In this document: piece by piece, positions 33,395-46,859 of the stretch
Position numbering within the stretch: the stretch's first letter is position 1
Layout of the letters: the number at the start of each line of letters is the position of its first letter
DNA from: Tachypleus tridentatus
Taxonomy: Eukaryota; Arthropoda; Merostomata; Xiphosura; Limulidae
Direction of reading: 5' to 3'
DNA length: 64,000 nucleotides
Assembly: GCF_004210375.1 (NCBI RefSeq)
Contig: NC_134830.1
Span: forward strand, 1 to 64,000
Notes under the pieces: generated by a model
Told to the model about the DNA's origin: nothing
The model's database searches: none
What the model saw: only the letters and a program-made list of their open reading frames with translations
Made by a program: the position numbers and the translations under genes

Positions 33395-36300
33395 GAAAAC
33401 AAAGACGGAAAGTGGTGTGACCGAAATATAGGACAACAAAGACGGAAAGTTGTGTGACCAAAATATAGGACAACAAAGACGGAAAGTGGAGTGACGAAAA
33501 TATAGGACAACAAAGACGGAAAGTGGAGTGACTAAAATATAGGACAACAAAGACGGAAAGTGGTGTGACTAAAATATAGGATTAAAAAGACGGAAAGTGG
33601 CGTGTCCGAAATATAGGACAACAAAGATAAAAAGTGGTGTGACTAAAATATAAGACAACAAAGACAAAAAGTCGTGTAACTAAAATTTAGTACAACAAAT
33701 ACGGAAAGTGGTGTGAGTAAAATATAGGACAACAAAGACGGAAAGTGGTGTGAGTTTAATATAGGACAACAAAGACGGAAAGTGGTGTGAGTTTAATATA
33801 GGACAACAAAGACGGAAAGTGGTGTGACCGAAATATAGGACAACAGAGACGGAAAGTTGTGTGACTAAAATAGAGGACTACAAAGACAAAAAGTAGTGTA
33901 ACTAAAATATAGGATTAAAAAGGCGGAAAATGGCGTGTCCGAAATTTAGGACAACAAAGATAAAAAGTGGGGTAACTAAAATATAGTACAACAAAGATGG
34001 AAAGTGGTGTGACTAAAATATAAGACACCAAAGACGGAAAGTGGTGTGACTAAAATATAAGACACCAAAGACGGAAAGTGGTGTGACTAAAATATAAGAC
34101 ACCAAAGACGGAAAGTGGTGTGACTAAAATATAAGACACCAAAGACGGAAAGTGGTGTGACTAAAATATAGGATACCAAAGACGGAAAGTGGTGTGACTA
34201 AAATATAGGACACCAAAGACGGAAAGTGGAGTGACTAAAATATAGGACAACAAAGACGGAAAGTGGAGTGACTAAAATATAGGACAACAAAGACGGAAAG
34301 TGGAGTGACTAAAATATAGGACAACAAAGACGGAAAGTGGAGTGACTAAAATATAGGACAACAAAGAGGGAAAGTAATGTGACTAAAATATAGAACAACA
34401 AAGACGGAAAGTTGTGTGACCAAAATATAGGACAACAAATACGGAAAGTGGTGTGACTAAATTATTGGACAACAAAGACGGAAAGTGGTGTGACTAAAAT
34501 AGAGGACTACAAAGACAAAAAGTGGTGTATCTAAAATATGGGACAACAAAGACGGAAAGTAATGTGACTAAAATATAGAACAACAAAGACGGAAAGTGGT
34601 GTGACCGAAATATAGGACAACAAAGACGGAAAGTGGTGTGACCGAAATATAGGACAACAAAGACGGAAAGTGGTGTGACCGAAATATAGGACAACAAAGA
34701 CGGAAAGTGGTGTGACCGAAATATAGGACAACAAAGACGGAAAGTTGTGTGACTCAAATAGAGGACTACAAAGACAAAAAGTGGTGTAACTAAAATATAG
34801 TACAACAAAAACGGAAAGTTGTGTGACCAAAATATAGGACAACAAAGACGGAAAGTTGTGTGACTAAAATAGAGGACTACAAAGACAAAAAGTGGTGTAA
34901 CTAAAATATAGTACAACAAAAACGGAAAGTTGTGTGACCAAAATATAGGACAACAAAGACGGAAAGTGGAGTGACGAAAATATAGGACAACAAAGACGGA
35001 AAGTGGAGTGACCAAAATATAGGACAACAAAATCGGAAAGTGGTGTGACTAAAATATAGGACAACAAAGACGGAAAGTGGCGTGTCCGAAATATAGGACA
35101 ACAAAGACAAATAGTGGTGTAACTAAAATATAGGAAAGAAAGACGAAAAGCGGTGTGACTAAATTATAGAATAACAAAGACGGAAAGTGGAGTGATTAAA
35201 ATATAGGACAACAAAGACGGAAAGTGGAGTGACTAAAATATAGGACAACAAAGACGGAAAGTGGAGTGACTAAAATATAGGACAACAAAGACGGAAAGTG
35301 GTGTGACCGAAATATAGGACAACAGAGACGGAAAGTTGTGTGACTAAAATAGAGGACTACAAAGACAAAAAGTAGTGTAACTAAAATATAGGATTAAAAA
35401 GACGGAAAATGGCGTGTCCGAAATTTAGGACAACAAAGAGAAAAAAGTGGGGTAACTAAAATATAGTACAACAAAGATGGAAAGTGGTGTGACTAAAATA
35501 TAAGACACCAAAGACGGAAAGTGGTGTGACTAAAATATAAGACACCAAAGACGGAAAGTGCTGTGACTAAAATATAAGACACCAAAGACGGAAAGTGCTG
35601 TGACTAAAATATAAGACACCAAAGACGGAAAGTGCTGTGACTAAAATATAAGACACCAAAGACGGAAAGTGGTGTGACTAAAATATAGGACACCAAAGAC
35701 GGAAAGTGGTGTGACTAAAATATAGGACACCAAAGACGGAAAGTGGTGTGACTAAAATATAGGACAACAAAGACGGAAAGTGGAGTGACTAAAATATAGG
35801 ACAACAAAGACGGAAAGTGGAGTGACTAAAATATAGGACAACAAAGAGGGAAAGTAATGTGACTAAAATATAGGACAACAAAGAGGGAAAGTAATGTGAC
35901 TAAAATATAGAACAACAAAGACGGAAAGTTGTGTGACTAAAATATATGAAAGAAAGACGAAAAGCGGTATGACTAAATTATAGAATAACAAAGACGGAAA
36001 GTGGAGTGACTAAAATATAGGACAACAAAGACGGAAAGTGGAGTGACTAAAATATAGGACAACAAAGACAAAAAGTGGTGTGACTAAAATATAGGACAAC
36101 AAAGAGGGAAAGTAATGTGACTAAAATATAGAACAACAAAGACGGAAAGTTGTGTGACCAAAATATAGGACAACAAAAACGGAAAGTGGTGTGACTAAAA
36201 TATAGGACAACAAAGACGGAAAGTGGTGTGTCCGAAATATAGGACAACAAAGACGGAAAGTGGTGTGTCCGAAATATAGGACAACAAAGACGGAAAGTGG

Positions 36301-39300
36301 TGTGTCCGAAATATAGGACAACAAAGACGGAAAGTGGTGTGTCCGAAATATAGGACAACAAAGACGGAAAGTGGTGTGACTAAAATATAAGACAACAAAG
36401 ACGGAAAGTGGTGTGACTAAAATATAGTACAACAAAAACGGAAAGTAATGTGACTAAAATATAGTACAACAAAAACGGAAAGTAATGTGACTAAAATATA
36501 GTACAACAAAAACGGAAAGTAATGTGACTAAATTATTGGACAACAAAAACGGAAAGTAATGTGACTAAATTATTGGACAACAAAGACAAAAAGTGGTGTG
36601 ACCAAAACATAGTACAACAAAAACGGAAAGTTGTGTGACCAAAACATAGGACAACAAAAACGGAAAGTTGTGTGACCAAAACATAGGACAACAAAAACGG
36701 AAAGTTGTGTGACCAAAACATAGGACAACAAAAACGGAAAGTTGTGTGACCAAAACATAGGACAACAAAATCAGAAAGTGGTGTGTCCGAAATATAGAAC
36801 AACAAAGACGGAAAGTTGTGTGACTAAAATAGAGGACTACAAAGACAAATAGTGGTGTAACTAAAATATAGTACAACAAAAACGGAAAGTTGTGTGACCA
36901 AAATATAGAACAACAAAATCGGAAAGTGGTGTGTCCGAAATATAGGACAACAAAGACGGAAAGTGGTGTGTCCGAAATATAGCACAACAAAGACGGAAAG
37001 TGGTGTGTCCAGAAATAGGACAACAAAGACCGAAAGTGGTGTGATCAAAAATAGACGGAAAGACAAAAATAGACAAAGACGGAAAACGGTGTGACTAAAA
37101 TATTGGATAGGAAAGACGAAAAGCGGTGTGACTAAAATATAGGACAACAAAGACGGAAATTGGTGTGACTAAAATATATGACAACAAAGACGGAAATTGG
37201 TGTGACTAAAATATAGGACAAGAAAGACGGAAACTGGTGTGACTAAAATATAGGACAAGAAAGACGGAAACTGGTGTGACTAAAATATAGGGCAACAAAG
37301 ACAAATAGTGGTGTAACTAAAATATAGGAAAGAAAGACGAAAAGCGGTGTGACTAAATTATAGAATAACAAAGACGGAAAGTGATGTGAATAAAATATAG
37401 GACAACAAAAACAGAAAGTGGTGTGACCAACAGTAGGACAACAAAGACGGAAAGTGGTGTGACCGAAATATAGGACAACAGAGACGGAAAGTTGTGTGAC
37501 TAAAATATAAGACACCAAAGACGGAAAGTGGTGTGACTAAAATATAAGACACCAAAGACGGAAAGTGGTGTGACTAAAATATAGGACACCAAAGACGGAA
37601 AGTGGTGTGACTAAAATATAGGACAACAAATACGGAAAGTGGTATGAGTAAAATATAGGACAACAAAGACGGAAAGTGGTGTGCCTAAAATATAGTACAA
37701 CAAAGACGGAAAGTGGTGTGACTAAAATATAGGACAACAAAAACGGAAAGTGGTGTGACTAAAATATAGGACAACAAAGACGGAAAGTGATGTGTCCGAA
37801 ATATAGGACAACAAAGACGGAAAGTGGTGTGTCGAAATATAGGACAACAAAGACGGAAAGTGGTGTGTCCGAAATATAGGACAACAAAGACGGAAAGTGG
37901 TGTGTCCGAAATATAGGACAACAAAGACGGAAAGTGGTGTGTCCGAAATATAGGACAACAAAGACGGAAAGTGGTGTGTCCGAAATATAGGACAACAAAG
38001 ACGGAAAGTGGTGTGACTAAAGTATAAGACAACAAAGACGGAAAGTGATGTGCCTAAAATATAGTACAACAAAAACGGAAAGTAATGTGACTAAAATATA
38101 GTACAACAAAAACGGAAAGTAATGTGACTAAAATATATGAAAGAAAGACGAAAAGCGGTATGACTAAATTATAGAATAACAAAGACGGAAAGTGGAGTGA
38201 CTAAAATATAGGACAACAAAGACGGAAAGTGGAGTGACTAAAATATATGAAAGAAAGACGAAAAGCGGTATGACTAAATTATAGAATAACAAAGACGGAA
38301 AGTAGAGTGACTAAAATATAGGACAACAAAGACGGAAAGTGGAGTGACTAAAATATAGGACAACAAAGACGGAAAGTGGAGTGACTAAAATATAGGACAA
38401 CAAAGACGGAAAGTGGAGTGACTAAAATATAGGACAACAAAGACGGAAAGTGGAGTGACTAAAATATAGGACAACAAAGACGGAAAGTGGTGTGACTAAA
38501 ATATAGAACAACAAAGACGGAAAGTGGTGTGACTAAAATATAGGATAAGAAAGACGGAAAGTGGTGTGTCCGAAATATAGGACAACAAAGACGGAAAGTG
38601 GTGTGTCCGAAATATAGGACAACAAAGACGGAAAGTGGTGTGTCCGAAATATAGGACAACAAAGACGGAAAGTGGTGTGACTAAAATATAGGACAACAAA
38701 GACGGAAAGTGGTGTGACTAAAATATAGGACAACAAAGAAGGAAAGTAATGTGACTAAAATATATGACAACAAAGACGGAAAGCGGTGTGACTAAATTAT
38801 GGAATAACAAAGACGGAAAGTGGTGTGACTAAAATATAGGATAAGAAAAGACGGAAAGTGGCGTGTCCGAAAATATAGCACAACAAAGAAAAAAGTGGAG
38901 TGACGAAAATATAAGACACCAAAGACGGAAAGTGGCGTGTCACAAATATAGTACAACAAAGAGGAAAAGTGGTGTGACTAAAATATAGGACAACAAAGAT
39001 GGAACACGGTGTGACTGAAATATAGGACAACAAAGATGGAACACGGTGTGACTGAAATATAGGACAACAAAGATGGAAAGTAATGTGACTAAAATATAGG
39101 ACAACAAAGACGGAAAGTAATGTGACTAAATTTTAGCACAACAAAGACGGAAAGTGGTGTAACCAGAAATAGGACAACAAAGACCGAAAGTGGTGTGATC
39201 AAAAATAGACGGAAAGACAAAAATAGACAAAGACGGAAAACGGTGTGACTAAAATATTGGATAGGAAAGACGAAAAGCGGTGTGACTAAAATATAGGACA

Positions 39301-41530
39301 ACAAAGACGGAAATTGGTGTGACTAAAATATAGGACAACAAAGACGGAAAGTGGAGTGATTAAAATATAGGACAACAAAGACGGAAAGTGGAGTGACTAA
39401 AATATAGGACAACAAAGACGGAAAGTGGAGTGACTAAAATATAGGACAACAAAGACGGAAAGTGGAGTGATTAAAATATAGGACAACAAAGACGGAAAGT
39501 GGAGTGACTAAAATATAGGACAACAAAGACGGAAAGTGGAGTGACTAAAATATAGGACAACAAAGACGGAAAGTGGTGTGACTAAAATATAGAACAACAA
39601 AGACGGAAAGTGGTGTGACTAAAATATAGGATAAGAAAGACGGAAAGTGGTGTGTCCGAAATATAGGACAACAAAGACGGAAAGTGGTGTGTCCGAAATA
39701 TAGGACAACAAAGACGGAAAGTGGTGTGTCCGAAATATAGGACAACAAAGACGGAAAGTGGTGTGACTAAAATATAGGACAACAAAGACGGAAAGTGGTG
39801 TGACTAAAATATAGGACAACAAAGAAGGAAAGTAATGTGACTAAAATATATGACAACAAAGACGGAAAGCGGTGTGACTAAATTATGGAATAACAAAGAC
39901 GGAAAGTGGTGTGACTAAAATATAGGATAAGAAAGACGGAAAGTGGCGTGTCCGAAATATAGCACAACAAAGAGAAAAAGTGGAGTGACGAAAATATAAG
40001 ACACCAAAGACGGAAAGTGGCGTGTCACAAATATAGTACAACAAAGAGGAAAAGTGGTGTGACTAAAATATAGGACAACAAAGATGGAACACGGTGTGAC
40101 TGAAATATAGGACAACAAAGATGGAACACGGTGTGACTGAAATATAGGACAACAAAGATGGAAAGTAATGTGACTAAAATATAGGACAACAAAGACGGAA
40201 AGTAATGTGACTAAATTTTAGCACAACAAAGACGGAAAGTGGTGTAACCAGAAATAGGACAACAAAGACCGAAAGTGGTGTGATCAAAAATAGACGGAAA
40301 GACAAAAATAGACAAAGACGGAAAACGGTGTGACTAAAATATTGGATAGGAAAGACGAAAAGCGGTGTGACTAAAATATAGGACAACAAAGACGGAAATT
40401 GGTGTGACTAAAATATAGGACAACAAAGACGGAAATTGGTGTGACTAAAATATAGGACAACAAAGACGGAAATTGGTGTGACTAAAATATAGGACAAGAA
40501 AGACGGAAACTGGTGTGACTAAAATATAGGGCAAGAAAGACGGAAACTGGTGTGACTAAACTATAGGAAACAAAGAGGAAAAGTTTTGTAACTAAAATAT
40601 AGGACAAAAAAGACGGAAAGCGGTGTGACTAAATTATAGGACAAAAAAGACGGAAAGCGGTGTCCCCAAAATATGAGACAACAAAGACGGAACACGGTGT
40701 GACTAAAATATAGGACAAAAAAGACGGAAAGCGGTGTCCCCAAAATATGAGACAACAAAGACGGAACACGGTGTGACTAAAATATAGGACAACAAAGACG
40801 GAAATAATGTGCCTAAATTATAGGACAACAAAGACGGAAAGTATTGTGCCTAAATTATAGGACAACAAAGACGGAAAGTATTGTGCCTAAATTATAGGAC
40901 AACAAAGACTGAAAGTAATGTGACTAAATTATAGGACAACAAAGACGGAAAGCGGTGTGACTAAATTATAGAATAACAAAGACGGAATGCGGTGTGACTA
41001 AATTATAGAATAACAAAGACGGAATGCGGTGTGACTAAATTATAGAATAACAAAGACGGAATGCGGTGTGACTAAATTATAGAATAACAAAGACGGAAAG
41101 CGGTGTGACTAAAATATGGGATAGCAAAGACGGAAAGCGGTGTGACTAAAATATAGGATAGCAAAGACGGAAAGTGGTGTGACTAAAATATAGGATAACA
41201 AAAATGGAAAGTGGTGTGACTAAAAGATAGGACAACAAAAATGGAAAGTGATGTGACTATAATATTGGACAACAAAAGTGCAAAATGCTGTGATTAAAAG
41301 ATGGGACAACAAAGATGGAAAGTGGCGTGACTATAATACAGGACAACAAAAGTGTAAAGTGCTGTAATTAAAAGATAGGACAACAAAGGTGCAAAGTGCT
41401 GTGAATGAAACATAGGACAACAAAACTACGAATTCCTTTGAATGGAATATAGGACGATACATAGAGAAAATACTATGATTGAAATACAGGACAAAGATGC
41501 AGAGTGATGTGCTTGTAATATAGAACAACA
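33395..41530. repeat. 37-bp satellite array, about 220 units, with higher-order repeats
   Basis: The unit contains GACTAAAATATAGGACAACA then AAGACGGAAAGTGGTGT. Variant classes (GTGGAGTGAC, GTAATGTGAC, GTGTCCGAAATA, AAAGCGGTGTGAC) are grouped in blocks. A ~1,085-bp block at about 38.3-39.3 kb is repeated at 39.4-40.4 kb, and a ~1,479-bp offset links 33.83 and 35.31 kb. Divergence rises toward the right end (40.8-41.5 kb). The long hydrophobic minus-strand ORFs are artefacts of a unit without stops. Confidence 0.97.
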
Positions 41531-41569
41531 AAGCTTCCAGGAATAATATAAATAATTTTGATCTGATCT

Positions 41570-41752
41570 AAGCCGGTGTTTCTGATTCAAACTAGTGTTC
41601 CTAATTCAGAACAGTGTCTATTATCTAAGCCAGTGTTTTTGATTCAAACCAGTGTTTCTGGTCTAAGCCAATGTTTCTGATCTAAGCCAGTGTTTCTGGT
41701 CTAAGCCAGTGTTTCTGATCTAAGTCAGTGGTGTTTCTGGTCTAAGCCAGTT
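41570..41752. repeat. ~19-bp tandem repeat
   Basis: TTCTGATCTAAGCCAGTGT and variants (TCTGGTCTAAGCC) repeat about nine times next to the satellite edge. Confidence 0.85.
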
Positions 41753-42062
41753 TCTCTTGACAACCACAATCTGTTACAACCATGTTACCGGTTCATGGGG
41801 TTTCACTAAAATAAACAAATAAAAAACTCACAAAATATTCTTATGTAAGATGATATTGTAGTTTTTCTTTGTACTTGAGTGTTAGTAATCTGCGACAGTT
41901 TACGAGACAGCGAGACGAGCTCTGGAATAGAAGAGGTTGACAAACGCTGATATAAGCGACTGTAGTAACAAGCGCTGTGTAAAGTGTTCCTTTCCATTTC
42001 ATTAAAAGAGTTGTTGTGTGTCGAAGGCTCAAGAAAAAAACGGACAAATTTCCGATCAGGTT

Positions 42063-42170
42063 GATTCATGCATGCAATAAATCGTCTTACTTACAAACAT
42101 CATCGAACAAATCATTGATTCATGCGTGCAACAAATCGTCTTACTTACAAAGAGCATCGAACAAAGCATT
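42063..42170. repeat. 54-bp tandem duplication
   Basis: GATTCATGCATGCAATAAAT...CATCGAACAAATCATT is present at 42063 and 42117 with a few changes. Confidence 0.9.
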
Positions 42171-42529
42171 GAATTGGAAACATCAGTTGTTACGTATTTA
42201 CGCAGACTTCCGGAGTCCTTTGATATTGTAGACAGATCGTCTGTTTGGAACGTTCTGAATTTCAATCAACTTCATAAATATAGTTGAAAAGTCTATTTAA
42301 TGTTTTACATGTTGAACTGTTTATATCAATAGCGAACGAAACGACCGTTTTGAGATGAACGCGGGAATCTGTCAGGGGCGAATTATATCACTGACTTTCT
42401 TTGGAATACCAGTAAACTTTATTACGAAACAACTACAAAGACTGAGCAGTAAAAATAAAACGAAGAGACTTCGCAAGTTATGCCTGCCTGTTGCACACTA
42501 CAATATCTAACACTAAAACGACTTTGCTT

Positions 42530-42643
42530 ATTTGTGATTAAACACAAAGTTGCACAATGGGCTATTTGTGTTCTTCCCACCAAGGGTATCGAAACCCGGT
42601 TTCTATGGTTTTAAATCCGTGGAAATGCAGCTTTGCCACTGAG
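42530..42643 (-). repeat. SINE family C copy
   Basis: ACACAAAGTTGCACAATGGG tail, AAGGGTATCGAAACCCGGTT B box complement, AAATCCGTGGAAATGCAG head remnant. Confidence 0.85.
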
Positions 42644-42678
42644 AACTACTAGAAAGATCCTGCCACTAATCAAATCGC

Positions 42679-42796
42679 GCAACATTGGATTATTCATTAA
42701 TAAACTGGATTCCTGTCAAAACATTTCTCCCCACCCCGCAACATTGGATTATTCATTAATAAACTGGATTCCTGACAAAACATTTCTCCCAACCCC
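42679..42796. repeat. 59-bp tandem duplication
   Basis: GCAACATTGGATTATTCATT...AAACATTTCTCCC occurs at 42679 and 42738. Confidence 0.92.
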
Positions 42797-42955
42797 CCCC
42801 GAAAACTTATCTCTATGGGAGAAAATAGCTTCATCGATATCAGTTGTGACGTCATACCCAACACAAACAACGGTATAAAAGAAACATTATCTCAGTCTGT
42901 CAGAAATTTATCGAAAATCAACATCTGGAAATGGAAGATTGTTAGTTATCAAACA

Positions 42956-43079
42956 GACCCTCGCTAATACAGCGATATGTCTCCGGATTTACAACGCTAA
43001 AATCAGAGGTTCGATTCCCCTTAGTGGGCCCAGCAGATAGCCCGATGTGGCTTTGCTACAAGATAACACATAAACACAC
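42956..43079 (+). repeat. SINE family B copy with 12-bp TSD
   Basis: GCTAATACAGCGATATGTCT head, GGTTCGATTCCCCTTAGTGG B box, AGATAGCCCGATGTGGCTTT tail. Perfect TSD AGTTATCAAACA at 42944-42955 and 43080-43091. Confidence 0.92.
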
Positions 43080-43283
43080 AGTTATCAAACAAAGATAGAA
43101 ACAACATATAATCAGTTTTTATATCTAGTTCTGAAACGTGGAAGCCAAACAAACTAATACAGCAAAAGAACTCGTCGGGTTTAAAAATAAATATCTGGAA
43201 AAGTTATGAAGGTCAAGTGGTCAGTCTTTTTAAAGTCCATATATAACTGCCCGACATTGTATTAGTATTATAATCCTAGGAAA

Positions 43284-43354
43284 CACGGCATGGCTAGGTG
43301 GTTAAGGCACTCGACTCATAATCCGAGGGTCGCGAGTTCGAATCTCCGTCACAC
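43284..43354 (+). repeat. Solo tRNA-like head of SINE family A
   Basis: ACGGCATGGCTAGGTGGTTA through GAGTTCGAATCTCCGTCACA, ending in AAAAAA without core or tail. The anticodon-loop position reads CAT where other copies read CGT. It could be a truncated SINE or a tRNA-derived retrosequence. A functional tRNA is unlikely because the stems are imperfect. Confidence 0.6.
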
Positions 43355-44043
43355 AAAAAATTTTAATATTTATATCTAAATACTATGTGAATTATAGAAT
43401 AGGTTCGCGAATATGTAATTACAGGAGTACCTATTGTAACTGTAAACGCGTAAGAACACATGCTGGACTGTGAACAATTTAGTATGCATAATAAATGTAC
43501 ACTAGTAATTAAATGTTGTAAGGTTCAGGTACCTTTAACGTACCTCGTTGGCTGAGCAGTAAGTCTGAGGGCTTATCACATTAAACATTGGGTTTTGATA
43601 CTCGCGATGAGCACTGCATAGGTTGCCCCTTGCAGTATTCTAATCAACTGACAAAGTGTCCTTAGTGTGTTCTAACAATCATTCTCTGGAGCGAAGTAAA
43701 ACAGCTAATTTTTTAATGGCACTTAATATTATCCTGTTCAATGCCGTAAACGAGATAACTTGTCCAAGCCGATCGGTAACACAGTGCCACGGACGAGTTA
43801 ATTCATTCTCAATAATACCTAACTTCAACGCTAGATGTCAGCACCATACATGCATTTGACCTACTTACATATTGTTTCACTTTCGATCCAAAATGGCGTC
43901 ACGAAAAAAAGGTTACAAAATGAAGAAGCATTAGAGTTGTATTTTGAACTTGGTTCGGCGTTGCCGTAGCAGCTGAAATACTTGGTAGTCAACAGGTTAA
44001 TACTGTAAGTTCGTTCTTTCATCTTTTTTATTTCGGTTTGTTT
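43355..44043. other. No confident gene; weak tRNA-like stretch
   Basis: 43540-43640 (GTTGGCTGAGCAGTAAGTCT, later GGTTTTGATACTCGCGATGA) loosely resembles family C heads but is too diverged to call. Confidence 0.35.
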
Positions 44044-44270
44044 GTTTTTACGTTTTGAATTTCGCACAAAGCTGCACGAGAGCTACTTGCACTAGCCGTC
44101 CCTAATTTAGCTGCACGAGACAAGAGTGAAGGTAACTAGTCATCATCACCCACCGCCAATTCTTGTGCTGGTCTTTTACTTACGAATAGTGGGATTGATT
44201 GCAAAAATTATAGAGCCCCCCATGACTGAAAATGGCGATGATATTTTGTGTGACGGGGACACTCTCATTA
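44044..44270 (-). repeat. SINE family A copy, diverged
   Basis: GAATTTCGCACAAAGCTGC tail, ACCCACCGCCAATTCTTG core. The head is reduced to GTGTGACGGGGAC. Confidence 0.8.
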
Positions 44271-44416
44271 TGGTCATCTCTATTTCGTTCTCCACTGGTT
44301 CAATTGCAAGCTTGAGAGTTTAAACGCTAAAATCAGGATTCGATACCTACAACTACAGAACTAAGCCCATTCTGTAGCATGGAATTTGAACACAAAACTA
44401 ACATCTCTGTTTCTTT

Positions 44417-44685
44417 CTCAGTTGGCCAGGTGGTTAAAGCACTCGATTCGTGCTCTAAGGGTCAAGGGTTCGAATCCTCGTCACACCAAACATGCTCATC
44501 CTTTCAGCAGTGGGCATGTTATAATGTCACAGTCAATCCCACTATTAGTTGGAAAATAAGTAGCCCAAGAATTGGTGGTGGGTGGTGATGACTAACTGCC
44601 TTCCCCCTAGTCTTACACTGCTAACTTAGAGACGGCTGGTGGATATAGCCATCATGTAGCTTTGCGCGAAATTCAAAACAAACCA
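44417..44685 (+). repeat. SINE family A copy
   Basis: GTTGGCCAGGTGGTTAAAGC head, GGGTTCGAATCCTCGTCAC B box, GCGAAATTCAAAACAAACC tail. Confidence 0.88.
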
Positions 44686-44739
44686 ATCATTCTCACTTTA
44701 ACAAACTACGTGAAATGAATTTTCCGATAAAATAGTTTT

Positions 44740-45530
44740 ATCAAGGTTTTTCCAAACAGTCGATAAAATAATTATATATAATCTAAATTAATTTACCGAC
44801 AAATATCGTTTATTAGAATTATCAAAACAATGACTAAAATAATGAAAATGAATGCATCTACGAATATCGTTTATCAAAGTTTTTCAAACCATCGCTAACT
44901 AACCTAAATGTACTCACCGACGAATATATTTTTTATCAGATTATTCTACCATTGCTAATTAATATAAGTGATCTCACCGACGAATACAGTTTATCAGTGT
45001 TGTTCAAACCATCGCTAAACTAACCTAAATGAACTAACTTACGAATATAGTTTATCAGAGCTGCTCAAACCATCATTAAACTAACCTAAATGAACTCACC
45101 GACGAATACAGTTTTATATCAAGGTTTTTGAAACCATCGTTAAATTAACCTAAGTGACTCACTGACGAATATAGTTAGCAGAGTTGTTCAAACCATCACT
45201 AAACTAATCTAAATTAAGTTATCGAGAAATAAAGTTTTATCAGGGTTTTTCAAGCCATCGCTAAACTAATCCACATGAACTCACCGACGAATATGGTTTA
45301 TCAAAGTTGTTCAAACCATCTCTAAACTAACCTAAATGAACTCGCTTACGAATATAGTTTATCAGAGTTGCTCAAACAATCATTAAACTAACCTAAATGA
45401 ACTCGCTTACGAATATAGTTTATCACAGTTGCTCAAACCATCATTAAACTAACCTAAATGAACTTACCGACGAATATAGTTTTATAAAAAGTTTCCAAAC
45501 CATCACTAAAGTAACCTAAATGAACTTACA
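44740..45530. repeat. ~61-bp minisatellite, about 12 units
   Basis: CGACGAATATAGTTTATCAG...CAAACCATCGCTAAACTAAC...AAATGAACTCAC recurs along the whole stretch. Some neighbours are nearly identical, others diverged. Confidence 0.92.
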
Positions 45531-46003
45531 ATTTAACTCCTTAACTGTTAAAATGCTCGTGCCGTATCGTTAAAATGAGGTGTATTATAAGCTTGAGGTC
45601 CTGTCTAGGGTAACCGCTTACATCCGACCAAGTATCCTGGCTACGAAGGCAAGAAATAATCATTGATTGAATAAATCAAAGTTCATCTGATATCAGTTTC
45701 GCTTATGTTTCTTTTCAAACACTGATATGTTGAATCCAAACATTGACTTAAAAAATGTAATTATTCAAGAGACGGATTTAAAGTTATAATAATTTTTTGG
45801 GGCCTACTTCCCAAGTAATTTTACACGGAATAAAATTATCAATGGGGTCCCTTTAGGGCCATGGGTCAAGGGGCTGATCACATCTGGCCCCTACCTATAT
45901 ACGTCCCTGAATTACTCCCTAATGTTACGACCAATCTTTGTAAGTTGATGACTTGTGTGAGTAACAACAGTGCACCGTAAACATTTGATGTTTCATTAAA
46001 GTT
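45531..46003. other. No gene recognised
   Basis: Includes a slightly GC-richer piece around 45.80-45.91 kb (AGGGCCATGGGTCAAGGGGC) that may be the end of an unidentified repeat. Confidence 0.4.
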
Positions 46004-46005
46004 AC

Positions 46006-46082
46006 GCTAAAATCAAGGGTTTGATTCCCCTCGGTGGGCTCAGCAGATACCCGATGTGACTTCGCTATAAGAAAACACATAT
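46006..46082 (+). repeat. SINE family B copy, 5'-truncated, with TSD
   Basis: Starts in the anticodon arm (GCTAAAATCAAGGGTTTGAT) and runs to GACTTCGCTATAAGAAAAC. Flanks ATTAAAGTTAC (45995-46005) and ATTAAAATTAC (46083-46093) match at ten of eleven bases. Confidence 0.85.
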
Positions 46083-46859
46083 ATTAAAATTACGGGAAGT
46101 AAAATGCTAGCTTTTTTGCTAAACAACAAACACTAAACAGTTCTTGTATTACTTTAACTTAAATTCAAATTACCGTTCTCTCGCTCAAATTAAGACTTGG
46201 CTCGTTTAAACTTTAGCCCTATGATTCCTCTGTTTACTCATTTGTATAGTTTAACTATAAACACATTCTGAAAGAGATCTGTGGATAGACTTGACTGTAT
46301 ATTAACGTAACGATGCTGAAACAGAACGTAGGGACGATATAAACTATTACATTTTGAGTAGAAACATTTTACATACCATGAGAACAGTGATAACAACATG
46401 AAAACGAGTTCCTGTTCGTAAAGCCATTGGTTATATTGTTGAATATCAGACAGGTGGCTTCACGGCTTCGCTGTTAACGACGAATGTTTGTAGCAGGAGT
46501 CAGATGTTCTCTTGTACAATAAACTGCAATTGTCCAGAGTCTAATAAACAAGACCTGCAAACAAGTGTTTACTCGTCTTCAATGAACCTCACGTAAGTCT
46601 TTAGACGAGTTCTTAGAGCTTGAAAACACCAACAATATAGGCGCAATTCTTCCGTCTCGCCATGAGCCAACCCTTATTGTAATTAAGTTTTCAATCTTGT
46701 TCTCTAGGCTAATTACAAGCTATTATGTTCCCCCTCACCGAGCAAAACATTTTAATTTTTTAGATAAATACTACCAAATACTTCCAGTTTTAAGAGTTCT
46801 AATTAACTTTTAGTCTGATACTGAGCTATTTACAATTATTTATCAGATACACTTAACAT

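Noticed and set aside
34494-35030. 178-residue minus-strand ORF and similar ones to 40.8 kb
   Set aside because: Product of a stop-free 37-bp satellite unit. The repeat extends without regard to frame or gene structure.
33395-41530. CRISPR-like array
   Set aside because: Units are directly head-to-tail with no unique spacers, and the genome is eukaryotic.
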